Notes under the pieces: generated by a model
Databases searched by the model: none
Told to the model about the DNA's origin: nothing
The model's input: only the letters and a program-made list of their open reading frames with translations
Shown here: piece after piece, positions 10,053-19,314 of the stretch
Numbering within the stretch: position 1 is the first letter of the stretch
Layout: every line of letters begins with the position of its first letter
Source: Silvibacterium acidisoli
GTDB lineage: Bacteria; Acidobacteriota; Terriglobia; Terriglobales; Acidobacteriaceae
DNA length: 64,000 bases
Reading direction: 5' to 3'
Assembly: GCA_022870745.1 (NCBI GenBank)
Contig: CP085323.1
Coordinates: forward strand, 1,178,001-1,242,000
Program-made: the position numbers and the translations under genes

Positions 10053-10793
10053 ATGACACGTAGACGCTGGATCGCTGACAGCTGGGACGAAGCTACCGCA
10101 TCACTTACCGGCGAACAGGCAACTCACCTCATCCGCGTCCTGCGCGCCGAGGCAGGCATGGAGTTCGACGTGGTCGCCGGCTCGCGCGTGTGGCATGCAG
10201 TCATCGCCGGCATCACCGGCGACGCGGTTCGCTTCAACCTGGTTGCGGAAGTGAAGTCCGACCCTGCCCTTCCCATTACGCTGCTGCTTTCCGTCTTCAA
10301 GTTCGATCGCATGGAGTGGGCTATCGAAAAAGTGACAGAGATCGGCGTCGAGCGCATCGTTCCCGCAATTGCACGCCGTACTGAGAAACACCTCGCGCAG
10401 GCGGCGGCAAATCGGGTCGAACGCTGGCGGCGCATCGCTCGTGAGGCCGCGCAACAATCTCGCCGCTCTGATGTACCGCTCATCGATGACCCTGTGCCTA
10501 TGAAGGCGGCGGCTCGAACCGGCGCTTCCGACGCGACTCGCCTGCTTCTGGCCGAACAGGAGAGAACTACGACATTGCGTCATGCAGTGGAGGAATCCCT
10601 CGCTCAGCCAGATCTCACTGCAGAACTGCCATCGCTCTGGCTGGCGGTTGGACCGGAAGGCGGATGGACCGCGGAAGAAGAAGCACTCTTCGACAGTGAA
10701 GGCTGGAAAGCAGTGAGCCTGGGGCCGAGAATTCTGCGAGCCGAGACGGCAGCGATCACGGCGTCATCGGTTGTCGCATCACTGCTTGAATAA
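10053..10793 (+). CDS. rsmE: 16S rRNA m3U1498 methyltransferase RsmE
   Basis: RsmE methylates N3 of U1498 in helix 44 of 16S rRNA using SAM. The 246-residue protein has an N-terminal PUA-like RNA-binding part and a C-terminal SPOUT (trefoil knot) domain; knot motifs are LAVGPEGGWTAEEEALF and LGPRILRAETAAITA close to the C-terminus. The frame is open to 10029, but that would overlap the preceding terminator, so the ATG at 10053 (MTRRRWIADSW) was chosen. No strong ribosome site is visible. It is a single-gene unit ended by a shared hairpin. Confidence 0.92.
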   Translation: MTRRRWIADSWDEATASLTGEQATHLIRVLRAEAGMEFDVVAGSRVWHAVIAGITGDAVRFNLVAEVKSDPALPITLLLSVFKFDRMEWAIEKVTEIGVERIVPAIARRTEKHLAQAAANRVERWRRIAREAAQQSRRSDVPLIDDPVPMKAAARTGASDATRLLLAEQERTTTLRHAVEESLAQPDLTAELPSLWLAVGPEGGWTAEEEALFDSEGWKAVSLGPRILRAETAAITASSVVASLLE

Positions 10794-10802
10794 GTCAGAC
10801 AA

Positions 10803-10839
10803 AAGATCAGGGCGACGCCGCTGGCATCGCCCTGATCTT
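10803..10839. terminator. Bidirectional terminator between rsmE and dnaJ
   Basis: A perfect 13-bp stem (AAGATCAGGGCGA at 10803-10815 with 10827-10839) closes an 11-base loop between two convergent genes. On the minus strand it is followed by TTTTG, supporting use by the hrcA-grpE-dnaJ transcript. Confidence 0.8.
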
Positions 10840-10867
10840 CATTGCCATCTCTTGAATCAATCCAAGT

Positions 10868-12001
10868 CTAGGTGAACATCTCTTTCACTTTTTCAAAGAG
10901 ACTGCGCGAGGTGGGAGTGTTCTCCGTTACCAGCGTCTCATCCAGCTGACGCAAAAGCTCTTTCTGCACCTTCGAGAGCTTCTTCGGTGTCTGGATGGCA
11001 ACCTGAACCACCAGGTCGCCGCGTCCGCGCTCATTGAGATACGGAACACCTTTGCCGCGCAGGCGGAACTCCTTGCCGCTCGGCGTGCCTTCCGCAATCT
11101 TGAGCATCGTCTGCCCTTCGAGTGTTGGAATCTCGATCTCGGCGCCAAGCGCCGCCTGTGGGAATGAGATCGGCATCACGCAATGCAGATCGTTACCGTC
11201 GCGCTCGAAGAACTGGTGCGCCTTTACCGACAGCACAATGTACAGATCGCCCGAGGGTCCGCCGAAGCGTCCGGCATCACCCTCACCCTGGTAACGGATG
11301 CGCGTGCCTTCCTCGACACCCGCCGGTATCTGCACATGGATCGAGTGCTCACGTTCCGTGCGGCCATCGCCGCGACAGGTCGTGCATGGGTCGGAGATGA
11401 CGGTGCCTGTTCCACCGCAGGTTCCGCAGGTGCGAGCCACGGAGAAGAACCCCTGCTGGTAGCGAACCTGTCCATGCCCCTGGCACTGCGGGCAGGTCGA
11501 CGGTCCGCGTCCATTCGAGGAGCCCGAGCCACGGCAATCCAGGCAGGCTTCCATGCGGCGAATCCTGACATCGATCTCCTTACCGAAGACCGCATCTTCA
11601 AAACCGATCGTCTGGTCGAAGCGGATGTCGCGTCCCTTCTGCACACGCGATGCCTTGCGGCCGCCACCACCAACATTGAAGCCGAAGAGATCGCCGAAGA
11701 TGTCGCCGAGATCCTGGAAGTCGACGAACGGATTGCCACCGCCTGCCGAACCAGCGCCGGCAACTCCCGCATGACCATAGCGGTCGTAGGCAGCACGCTT
11801 ATCCGGGTCGGTGAGAACCTGGTACGCCTCGCTGCACTGCTTGAACTTATCCTCGGCCTCGGCATTGCCCGGATTGCGATCGGGATGGTACTGCATCGCC
11901 AGCCTGCGATAGGCAGTCTTCAGCTCCTGGTCAGAAGCAGTGCGGGTTACGCCAAGTACTTCGTAGTAGTCAACTTTAGTCACGTTAGAGGTTCGACTCA
12001 T
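10868..12001 (-). CDS. dnaJ: Chaperone DnaJ
   Basis: DnaJ (Hsp40) delivers unfolded proteins to DnaK and stimulates its ATPase. The 377-residue protein has a J domain with HPD at residues 39-41, a Gly/Phe-rich linker (GDIFGDLFGFNVGGGG), and all four CxxCxGxG zinc repeats (CLDCRGSG, CPQCQGHG, CGTCGGTG, CTTCRGDG), then the two beta-barrel substrate domains. It is therefore a full type I DnaJ. The start overlaps the grpE stop by four bases (ATGA), showing translational coupling in the order hrcA-grpE-dnaJ. dnaK is not in the window. Confidence 0.97.
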   Translation of the reverse strand: MSRTSNVTKVDYYEVLGVTRTASDQELKTAYRRLAMQYHPDRNPGNAEAEDKFKQCSEAYQVLTDPDKRAAYDRYGHAGVAGAGSAGGGNPFVDFQDLGDIFGDLFGFNVGGGGRKASRVQKGRDIRFDQTIGFEDAVFGKEIDVRIRRMEACLDCRGSGSSNGRGPSTCPQCQGHGQVRYQQGFFSVARTCGTCGGTGTVISDPCTTCRGDGRTEREHSIHVQIPAGVEEGTRIRYQGEGDAGRFGGPSGDLYIVLSVKAHQFFERDGNDLHCVMPISFPQAALGAEIEIPTLEGQTMLKIAEGTPSGKEFRLRGKGVPYLNERGRGDLVVQVAIQTPKKLSKVQKELLRQLDETLVTENTPTSRSLFEKVKEMFT

Positions 12002-12582
12002 GCTTCCTTCTGTTGCGGATTGCTGGCTACGCGAACCAACGCAGGACGAAGCAGACGCTCCTTGATGCGGTAGCCGCGACGAATCTCGTCAAATACCTGG
12101 TTATCCGGCATGTCCGGCTTCTCGACCATCTCGAGCGCCTCATGCACGCGCGGATCGAATTCTGCGCCGACCGTTTCAACCGTCTGGACGTTCAACGACT
12201 TCAGCGCTTCTTCCATCTGCTTCACGATCAACTCAACGCCGGTACGCAGTTGTTCGATCGAACCGGTAGACTTCAGAGCCAGCTGGAAGTTATCGAGCAC
12301 CGGCAGAAACTGCTCCACGGCTCCCGAAACTGCGTAGTCGCGGAACTCGGCACGTTCCCGGGCCTCGCGCTTGCGGGCGTTCTCGAACTCCGCCTGCAAG
12401 CGTGCCAGCCGGTCGAGCAATGTATCGCGCTCGGCCTTCAGGCGGTCAAACTCTTCGAACGAAACGCCTGGCGTCTCCGGCACGGTTCCGGTCTCCGAAA
12501 CTGTTGCATCGTCTTCAGCGATCACTTCCGCTGCCACCTGCTCTTCGTTCTTCTTTTCGTCGACAAAAATCTTTCTGCTCAT
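11998..12582 (-). CDS. grpE: Nucleotide exchange factor GrpE
   Basis: GrpE releases ADP from DnaK. The 194-residue protein has an acidic, poorly conserved N-terminus, a long coiled coil (about residues 45-90, DRLKAERDTLLDRLARLQAE onward), and the C-terminal beta domain with GAEFDPRVHEALEMVEKPD and GYRIKERLLRPALVRV, which is the family signature. Middle gene of the heat-shock operon; 75 bases downstream of hrcA and overlapping dnaJ by four bases. Confidence 0.96.
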   Translation of the reverse strand: MSRKIFVDEKKNEEQVAAEVIAEDDATVSETGTVPETPGVSFEEFDRLKAERDTLLDRLARLQAEFENARKREARERAEFRDYAVSGAVEQFLPVLDNFQLALKSTGSIEQLRTGVELIVKQMEEALKSLNVQTVETVGAEFDPRVHEALEMVEKPDMPDNQVFDEIRRGYRIKERLLRPALVRVASNPQQKEA

Positions 12583-12657
12583 GGGGTACCTCGTTGCTTC
12601 CCCAGTCTAGCGCGTAACCGGCAGTATGCTTTCGATGCACCGGCCGGCAAAAAGACG

Positions 12658-13722
12658 CTATTGAGGAAGCTGGAATATCTTTTCGGAAAGCTTGGAAATA
12701 TAGGAGACTGCGTTCATCGTCTCCTGGTATTGCATGCGGGTTGAGCCGATTACGGCAACTGTGCCATGGTTTTCCGAGCCGAGCCGCGCCGGAGCGCCGA
12801 TCAGCACCAGGTTCTCCATGCCGGGTATCGCCTCTTCCAACCCAACCACTACCCGTACATTCTGCTGGCGGGCATCGACATACGCGACCAGCAGGTCCAT
12901 CAGCCGCTGCTTGGCTTCGAGAGCCGCCAGCATGACCAGCAGGCGCTCGCGGTCGATCTCGGATGCCAGCAGGTTGGCCACACCCTCGACGTAAATCGTT
13001 GGGCCCTGAACCGCAGGGCCGGCCAGCGCGCCCTTACGATATAACTCTTCGACAGAGTGCATCAGGCGATCGTACTCGCTGCGTTCGGCTTCAAGCCGCC
13101 GCCCCAGTTCCGTGCGAATGCGGTCGATGGACCAGCCGCGAAAATTCTCGTTCAGAAACCGCGCCGCTGCCTCGAGCTCACCCGGCGAAAGCGGTTTATC
13201 GATCACCAGCACGCGATCCTGTACAACGCCGGAGGTCGTGACCACCACGGCAAGTACTCGATTTGGCGTGAGCCGTGAGAAATGAATATGTTCCAGAGCC
13301 TGCGTTTCGCGGATGTGCGCCAGCGCCACACCGACGCCGCTCGATATCAGCGCCAGGACATGCGATGTTCGCTCAAGAAATTGCTGATTCGAACCGATAC
13401 CGGCAAAGATCTCGTCGATCTGCTCACGCCGTTCCGGCGCCAGCAAGGCTCCGCGGGTATTGCCGGAAAGCTGGCCGACATAAAGCCGAAAGGCCTGGGC
13501 CGTGGGAACTCTACCCGACGAAGAATGCGGTTGATCGAGCAGGCCAGCCTCACCCAGGGCGGCCATGATGTTGCGGATGGTCGCCGCGCTCATGCCATTC
13601 TTGTTGCCGAACTGGCGTGCGAGCGCCTGCGAAGCCACCGGCTCGCCGGTCGAGATGTAATTCTCGATAATGCTCGTCAATACCAGCCGCTCACGTGGGC
13701 TGATTCGCAGATCGGTTTCCAT
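12658..13722 (-). CDS. hrcA: Heat-inducible transcription repressor HrcA
   Basis: HrcA represses heat-shock genes by binding the CIRCE inverted repeat, with GroEL helping to keep it active. The 354-residue protein has the N-terminal winged helix (SPRERLVLTSIIENYISTGE, then MSAATIRNIMAALGEAGLL, the recognition helix), a GAF-like middle domain and the C-terminal part. First gene of the hrcA-grpE-dnaJ operon. No CIRCE-like repeat (TTAGCACTC with its complement nine bases away) is visible in the 163 bases upstream, so self-regulation through a normal CIRCE is doubtful here. Confidence 0.95.
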   Translation of the reverse strand: METDLRISPRERLVLTSIIENYISTGEPVASQALARQFGNKNGMSAATIRNIMAALGEAGLLDQPHSSSGRVPTAQAFRLYVGQLSGNTRGALLAPERREQIDEIFAGIGSNQQFLERTSHVLALISSGVGVALAHIRETQALEHIHFSRLTPNRVLAVVVTTSGVVQDRVLVIDKPLSPGELEAAARFLNENFRGWSIDRIRTELGRRLEAERSEYDRLMHSVEELYRKGALAGPAVQGPTIYVEGVANLLASEIDRERLLVMLAALEAKQRLMDLLVAYVDARQQNVRVVVGLEEAIPGMENLVLIGAPARLGSENHGTVAVIGSTRMQYQETMNAVSYISKLSEKIFQLPQ

Positions 13723-13885
13723 GGACCCCGCAAAGACAGTCCCGCCAAACTCTGCCCAGCTTGCACAGAGCTCCGCATCGCTGGATGGGTAAATTGCTCC
13801 TTATTCATTGTAGGAGGGCGATTTCACAGGGTCAACCAGAACGGAAGCGGCACTATTCTGTCATGAAGCCTGCCGCCAGGCAGAT

Positions 13886-15205
13886 TCACTTGCGGGAAAT
13901 CGGCACAGATGGAGGCAGGCTGGCTCCAGGCAGGTCGTAGATTTCAATCGTGCCCTCGCGCAGAATCGCGAAGCGGCGGCCATCGGCCGATATCGCATAG
14001 TTCTGTCCGGCGCTCATCACCGGCGAGGCGTCCCGAACCATTTCGAGCTTACCGGTCCCGGTATTGAACACTCCGACGACCTGGGCGGCAACATCCTCCT
14101 GCCCGAAACTATCCATGGAGCCGACCTTGCGATTCATCTCAAGCGAGCTGTAGACGAAACGCGTTCCATTCTCTGCATAGTCGAAGGTCGGCCAGATGTA
14201 ACGCTCGAGCCAGCGATCCTGCCAGAGCTGCGTTCCACTCGTGGTGTACGCCGTCACGGCATGATCGTCGCCGAAACCCGGCGCACACCCCACGGTCATC
14301 ACCACCTCGCCACTGAGACTGTTCACATCCGGCTGGCAGGTCGAGCGAAACTCAACCATCGTTTGCGGATTGCCAGCATCGCCCTCGAGCGGCTTGTCCA
14401 CCGACTCGGGCAGCGGAAACCTGCGTATCATCCACCGGTCCGGCCCATTTCCGGAGATCAGGCTGAGAATGCCGTTATCAACCATCGGCAACTCGAGCAC
14501 CTGCCGGGATTCCGAGCCGCCAATGGCTCGATTCTCGCCCGGGTGGAGCAGCATCACCTGTATGCGCTTCACCTCCGGCGGAGACGCGCTTCCATCGTCG
14601 CTCAAAAGGCTCGGAGCTTTATGCGTAGCTCCGTCGCCGCTCTGCTGCGCAGCAGGAACGCGCTTCTCTGTCTCGATCACCATCAGCATGCGATTCGGAG
14701 AGACCTCCACCGCGCGCAAGGGAGACTGGAAATCCAGGTATGGCCGCAGCTCCAGCTTTTCATCGGTCAGGTAAAGCGAGTTGCGCTGCCGAACCATGAA
14801 CTTGCCGCCGCGCAGGGACCACAGATAGTGCTGCCGGTCGTGCATGCGCCACTGTGTTTCGTTGAGCACCTTTCCCGTCGCGATGTCGAGGACAACGGCC
14901 TTGATCGACTGGTCGGGATCGTCATCGTTGTCTCCTGGAATGCGCTTCAGAAGCGCATGCTCGCGGAAGGTAAAGAGCAGCTTGTCTTCGTCGATAAAGT
15001 TGAGTGTCGCCATCGACAACCGGTAGCTCAGCAGCGCGCGGCTCGGCGGGAAAAACCCGAGCGGCTCGACGGCGATCCTGGCCACGGGCGGCTTTTCGGG
15101 CTCAGCCTTTTCTGTTTTGTGCTTCGAATCAGCGTGCAGCGGCAACGAGGCCACCACCAGACCCAACACAACGCAGCCGCGCCCGCACCTTGCCAGCAGA
15201 TTCAT
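13886..15205 (-). CDS. Secreted protein of unknown function, propeller-like
   Basis: The frame is open from 15241, but the signal peptide begins best at the ATG at 15205 (MNLLARCGRGCVVLGLVVAS), giving 439 residues; 15214 is another candidate. The mature part lacks a named domain. It contains several WD/YVTN-like strand sets, such as LLSYRLSMATLNFIDEDKLL, KAVVLDIATGKVLNETQWRM and FNTGTGKLEMVRDASPVMS, suggesting a beta-propeller made of about six or seven blades. Acidobacteria encode many such exported propellers. It stands alone between hrcA and the divergent M13 peptidase. Confidence 0.65.
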   Translation of the reverse strand: MNLLARCGRGCVVLGLVVASLPLHADSKHKTEKAEPEKPPVARIAVEPLGFFPPSRALLSYRLSMATLNFIDEDKLLFTFREHALLKRIPGDNDDDPDQSIKAVVLDIATGKVLNETQWRMHDRQHYLWSLRGGKFMVRQRNSLYLTDEKLELRPYLDFQSPLRAVEVSPNRMLMVIETEKRVPAAQQSGDGATHKAPSLLSDDGSASPPEVKRIQVMLLHPGENRAIGGSESRQVLELPMVDNGILSLISGNGPDRWMIRRFPLPESVDKPLEGDAGNPQTMVEFRSTCQPDVNSLSGEVVMTVGCAPGFGDDHAVTAYTTSGTQLWQDRWLERYIWPTFDYAENGTRFVYSSLEMNRKVGSMDSFGQEDVAAQVVGVFNTGTGKLEMVRDASPVMSAGQNYAISADGRRFAILREGTIEIYDLPGASLPPSVPISRK

Positions 15206-15335
15206 CACGAACATTGTCCTCGGGAAGCGCTCCCAGCGCAAACGCGCCGGATCCGCAGAAGGTTAGACGCAGCTCCAGCCGCCGATTCCACTTATGATTG
15301 AGAAACTCAGTTTCTGCCGCTTCAAGAGGCTCAAT

Positions 15336-17399
15336 ATGGATCTTCTGAAAACAACACTACGGGCCGCCTGCGCTGCTATCTTTCTCGCCGCCGCATGCCA
15401 CGCGCAAAGCACAGCCGCTCCCAGGCCGATGAAAGCATTCGACCCCACGCTGATGGATACCGCGACGAATCCCTGCGACAACTTCTACCAGTACGCCTGC
15501 GGGGGCTGGGCAAAGCAGGATCCGATTCCGAATGACGAATCCTCCTATGGACGCGGCACTCAGCTAAGCGACCAGAACGAACTAATCCTCAAGTCCATTC
15601 TCGAAAAAGCCGCGGTCGAGAGCCCCAACCGCACACCGAACCAGCAGAAGACGGGCGATTACTACGCCACCTGCATGGACTCCGCCGCGATCGACAAGGC
15701 CGGACTCGCGCCGCTGCTGAAAACGCTGAGCATCGTCTCAACGATCCACGAAAAGTCGGAGCTGCCCCAGGTCGCGGCACGTCTCGATCGCCTCGGCGTA
15801 AACAGCTTCTTCAGCTTCAGCTCCGATCAGGATGCGAAAGACGCTACACAGGAGATCGGAGAGTTCGACCAGCTCGACCTTGGCTTACCTGAAAAGGGCT
15901 ACTACTCGCGTACCGATGAAAAATCGGTCAAGCTGCGCCAGCAATACCAGGATCACATCGAAAAGATGTTTACGCTGGTCGGCGAACCTGCAGATCAGGC
16001 TGCCAAAGATGCGGCGACCGTTCTGCGCATAGAAACCGCTCTGGCCGCGATCTCACTCAGCAATGAAGAACGCCGCGATCCCTCCGCCGTATATCACAAG
16101 ACTCCTTTGCAGGACTTCACCCGGGCAAACTCCACCTTTGCATACGCTGAGTTTCTGAAAGGTGTCGACACGCCCCCTGTCACTTATCTCAATGTCACCG
16201 TGCCCGCCTACTTCACCGGCCTGGACAAGCTGCTGAATACCGCCAGCCTTGCCGACCTCCAGACGCTGCTGCGCTGGAATATCATCCGCAAGACTTCCTC
16301 CACCTCGTTGCCGCACCAGCTCGACCAGGAAAACTTCGCTTTCTACGGCACCATCTTCTACGGCCAGCCGGAACAGCAGCCGCGCTGGAAGCGCTGCACC
16401 GAAGCGGTCGATTCCGTTCTGGGCGAAGCGCTTGGAGAGGTCTACGTAAGCGAACGCTTCAGCCCACAGGACAAGGCGCGCACCCTCGCCCTGACCCACG
16501 ACATCGAAGCGGCGATGGATCGCAATATCGACGCGCTGACGTGGATGAGTCCGGCAACCAAGGTGAAAGCAAAGGAGAAGCTGCACGGAGTCGCCAACAA
16601 GATCGGCTATCCCGACCACTGGCGCGACTACTCTTCACTTGAGATCGTCCGCGGCGATGCCCTCGGCAACTCGCATCGCGCGGTTGCCTTTGAAGAAAAG
16701 CGCCAGATCGCAAAGATCGGCAAGCCGGTCGATCGCGGCGAGTGGCTGATGAGCCCGCCCACCGTCAACGCCTATTACAACCCGCAGATGAACGACATCA
16801 ACTTCCCTGCCGGAATCCTGCAACCGCCCTACTTCGACGCCACGCAGGATGATGCCGTCAACTACGGCGATGCAGGCGGTGTCATCGGTCACGAGCTGAC
16901 GCACGGCTTCGATGATGAAGGGCGACAGTTCGACGCCAGGGGCAACCTCGTCTCATGGTGGACCGATGAAGATGCGAAGCAGTTCACTGAGCGCAGCAGC
17001 TGCGTAGTGAAGGAGTTCGATCACTTCGTTGCCGTCGACAACCTGCACGTTAACGGAAAGCTGACGCTCGGCGAAAACATCGCCGATCTTGGCGGCCTCA
17101 AGCTCGCCTTCCTCGCCTACCTTGATCGCGCACGGCAGGCAGGCGTCGACCTGAGCAAGCCCGGCTCAGCCGAGTACGGCCATCTCACACCCGAGCAGCA
17201 GTTCTTCGTCGCCTACGGACAGGGATGGTGCCAGAACAACCGGCCCGAGAACCTTCGCGCCCGCGTTGAGACCGATCCGCACTCGCCGGAAGAGTTCCGC
17301 GTGAACGGAGTTATCGTCAACCTGCCTGAATTCCAGAAGGCATTTGCCTGCAAGACCGGCCAGCCGATGGCTCCGGCGCAGCGCTGCACCGTCTGGTAG
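15336..17399 (+). CDS. M13 family zinc metallopeptidase (neprilysin/PepO-like)
   Basis: The 687-residue protein starts at the ATG at 15336 (AGAGG ten bases upstream) with a signal peptide ending near residue 24 (ACHAQ). It carries the M13 N-terminal mark NPCDNFYQYACGGW, the zinc site HELTH at residues 519-523, the third zinc ligand Glu580 in GENIADLGGL, and the C-terminal CxxW (CTVW). Members cleave peptides outside the cytoplasm or in the periplasm. Full length. A hairpin follows the stop codon. The extra 14 codons back to 15294 in the open frame would spoil the signal peptide. Confidence 0.93.
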   Translation: MDLLKTTLRAACAAIFLAAACHAQSTAAPRPMKAFDPTLMDTATNPCDNFYQYACGGWAKQDPIPNDESSYGRGTQLSDQNELILKSILEKAAVESPNRTPNQQKTGDYYATCMDSAAIDKAGLAPLLKTLSIVSTIHEKSELPQVAARLDRLGVNSFFSFSSDQDAKDATQEIGEFDQLDLGLPEKGYYSRTDEKSVKLRQQYQDHIEKMFTLVGEPADQAAKDAATVLRIETALAAISLSNEERRDPSAVYHKTPLQDFTRANSTFAYAEFLKGVDTPPVTYLNVTVPAYFTGLDKLLNTASLADLQTLLRWNIIRKTSSTSLPHQLDQENFAFYGTIFYGQPEQQPRWKRCTEAVDSVLGEALGEVYVSERFSPQDKARTLALTHDIEAAMDRNIDALTWMSPATKVKAKEKLHGVANKIGYPDHWRDYSSLEIVRGDALGNSHRAVAFEEKRQIAKIGKPVDRGEWLMSPPTVNAYYNPQMNDINFPAGILQPPYFDATQDDAVNYGDAGGVIGHELTHGFDDEGRQFDARGNLVSWWTDEDAKQFTERSSCVVKEFDHFVAVDNLHVNGKLTLGENIADLGGLKLAFLAYLDRARQAGVDLSKPGSAEYGHLTPEQQFFVAYGQGWCQNNRPENLRARVETDPHSPEEFRVNGVIVNLPEFQKAFACKTGQPMAPAQRCTVW

Positions 17400-17409
17400 A
17401 ACGACAAAG

Positions 17410-17439
17410 CCACCCATGACCGTAAAACGTCATGGGTGG
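17410..17439. repeat. Palindrome between the M13 peptidase and the EamA gene
   Basis: CCACCCATGAC at 17410-17420 pairs perfectly with 17429-17439 across an 8-base loop. The core CATGGGTGGGCACC resembles the right arms of the three 48-bp palindromes found later in the window. It can act as a terminator-like stop for the peptidase gene. Confidence 0.6.
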
Positions 17440-17464
17440 GCACCCTGGTTTCCTGAAGATCAAG

Positions 17465-18382
17465 ATGACTGCAAATCGCACCCGCTCCTCCACCGTGCTC
17501 GGATACGGCGCCTGCGCGCTCGCCGGAACGCTTTGGGGAACAGGCTTTTATTTTGCGAAGATCGCACTCACCGCCATGGGCGTGGGACACATGGTCTTCT
17601 ATCGCTTCGTCTTCGCGTCCATCGGGATGCTGCCCATGTTGCGCTTTGCAAAACTCACGTGACGCGAATGGGCGATGCTGCTGACCGCTTCGCTGCTCGG
17701 CATTCCCCTTCAGTTTCTGCTTCAGTTCTATGGACTTTCGCTTACCACGGTGAGCCACGCCGCACTGATGGTTGGCACGATGCCAGTGATCCTCGCCATC
17801 GGCGCAACCCTCTTCACGCATGAGCGCCTCGATTGGAAAGGCTGGCTCGCGCTCTCCGGATCGACCACCGGCGTAGTCCTCATTACCCTAAGCGGCCGCA
17901 CGCATAGCGGCACAACTTCCGGCCCAACGCTCGCGGGCGATCTCTTCGTGGTTCTGTCGCTGGTGATCGCGCTCGGGTGGATACTGCTGAACCAGCGGCT
18001 CATGCGGTCGCATCCGCCTATTGTGATCACCGCATACGGAGTGCTCAGCGGTTCCCTCATGCTGATGCTCTGGGTCTGGATCGCGGACGGTCCGCCGCCC
18101 GTACATGCGATCCCCCCACGAGTGTGGATGGCACTCATCGCCAGCGGCCTGCTCTGCACAACCGCTGCGACATTCCTCTGGAACTGGGGCATCCATCACG
18201 TGCCCGCATCGCGCGCTGGCGTCTTCCTGAACATCGAACCGGCACTCGGGTCGATCCTCGGAGTCACACTGCTCGGCGACCGCCTCGGGACGAGCGCTTG
18301 GATCGGCGGCGCGCTGATCATTGCAGCAGCAATCGTGCTGACAACGACAGGCAAGGCCGAGGCTGAAGTGATTTTGGAGTAG
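17465..18382 (+). pseudogene. EamA/DMT family transporter interrupted by an in-frame TGA
   Basis: The ATG at 17465 opens a ten-helix drug/metabolite transporter. After 65 codons (ending RFAKLT) a TGA at 17660-17662 stops the frame, and the same frame continues without shift (REWAMLLTASLLGIPLQF) to 18382 as a complete EamA protein. With the stop counted as one codon the total of 305 codons is normal for the family, and both EamA halves are present (SHAALMVGTMPVILA and, later, PASRAGVFLNIEPALGS). A single C-to-T change from CGA would explain it. Either a young pseudogene, a sequencing error, or readthrough; the TGA is followed by C, the most readthrough-prone context. GTG or ATG restart at 17675 would lack the first two helices. 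Confidence 0.75.
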
Positions 18383-18443
18383 ACCGCGTCTGCCTCTGTT
18401 TCATTCGTGCCCTATGCGTTGTCATACCGAAGGCCGCAAATGA

Positions 18444-18472
18444 AAGCAGACCCGCCCAAAGTGGGTCTGCTT
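18444..18472. terminator. Terminator between the EamA gene and the dnaC-like gene
   Basis: AAGCAGACCC at 18444-18453 pairs perfectly with 18463-18472 over a 9-base loop. It sits between convergent genes. The minus strand reads TTTCATTT after the stem, giving a U-rich end for the loader gene. Confidence 0.75.
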
Positions 18473-18506
18473 AAGTGCGCTCTAAGCTCTGAGCGCCTGC
18501 CTCTGT

Positions 18507-19259
18507 TCATCCGAAGCGCGCACGCTTCACCGTCTGCCGCCAGTCGGTTCCACGCATCTCGATCGACACGCACATCTCCGCCAGGCGCGAGCGCATGCGT
18601 TCACCAATGCGGTCACCAAGACTCTCTTCACGCATGGCGCGCGAAGGATTGCCGTCTCCCCCCGGAGGCAGATCGGCATAGTTCGTCGTGATGATGGTCG
18701 TGCGCCGGTCGTTGTAGCGGGTATTGAGAATATGCGCGACCGTATCCCACACCCACTCGGTCGGCTTCGATGCACCGAGTTCGTCGAGCACCAGCACCTC
18801 GGCATCAAAGACAGGGCGCAGGATCTCCAGTTCCGTCGTCGCGACCTGCGGATTGTAGGAGTGCTGAATTTCCTTAAGCAGCTCGCGGTAGTCGCAGAAG
18901 AGTCCGCGAACACCCTTCTCCATAATCAGCGATCGAAGAATGCCAACAGCGAGATGCGTTTTGCCTACGCCGATCGAGCCGGTTAGAAGCAACCCTTTAC
19001 CTTCGGTCGTGACCGGATAACCGTCCACAAATTGCTGGGCCATCAATCGCGCCGCGACCAGGGAACGGTCCGAGCGCGAATCCGTCGAATATGTCTCAAA
19101 AAAACAATGTTCGTAGCGGTCAGGAATCCGTGCCCTCTTAAGCTTTGAGCTCACGCGAACTTCATGACGGCACTCGCAGGGCTCAGCCGCGGAACGCCCG
19201 TCCGGTTTGCGGACGACGAGCATCCCCATTCCATCGCATTTCGGGCACGGCTGTGTCAT
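18507..19259 (-). CDS. DnaC/DnaI-like helicase loader ATPase
   Basis: The 250-residue protein has a zinc-like N-terminus (CPKCDGMG, then CECRHEV), followed by a AAA+ ATPase: Walker A GSIGVGKTHLAVG (residues about 93-105), Walker B VLVLDELGASKP near 145, sensor 1 TTIITTNY near 180 and an arginine near GDRIGERMRSRL. This is the layout of DnaC/DnaI, which load the replicative helicase, and also of IstB from IS21 transposons. No istA neighbour is present and the Cys-rich N-terminus points to a host loader. It is convergent with the transporter and lies 55 bases from the esterase gene. Confidence 0.82.
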   Translation of the reverse strand: MTQPCPKCDGMGMLVVRKPDGRSAAEPCECRHEVRVSSKLKRARIPDRYEHCFFETYSTDSRSDRSLVAARLMAQQFVDGYPVTTEGKGLLLTGSIGVGKTHLAVGILRSLIMEKGVRGLFCDYRELLKEIQHSYNPQVATTELEILRPVFDAEVLVLDELGASKPTEWVWDTVAHILNTRYNDRRTTIITTNYADLPPGGDGNPSRAMREESLGDRIGERMRSRLAEMCVSIEMRGTDWRQTVKRARFG

Positions 19260-19314
19260 GTATCAAGAATATTGCAGGCAAGAGCCTGTGTATATTCCGA
19301 CCGCCTGAGCAAAA

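Noticed and set aside
13723-13885. Possible CIRCE element before hrcA
   Set aside because: No inverted repeat with the nine-base spacer and the TTAGCACTC core was found.
18507-19259. IstB of an IS21-like transposon
   Set aside because: No istA neighbour, no terminal repeats, and the Cys-rich N-terminus fits a DnaC/DnaI loader better.
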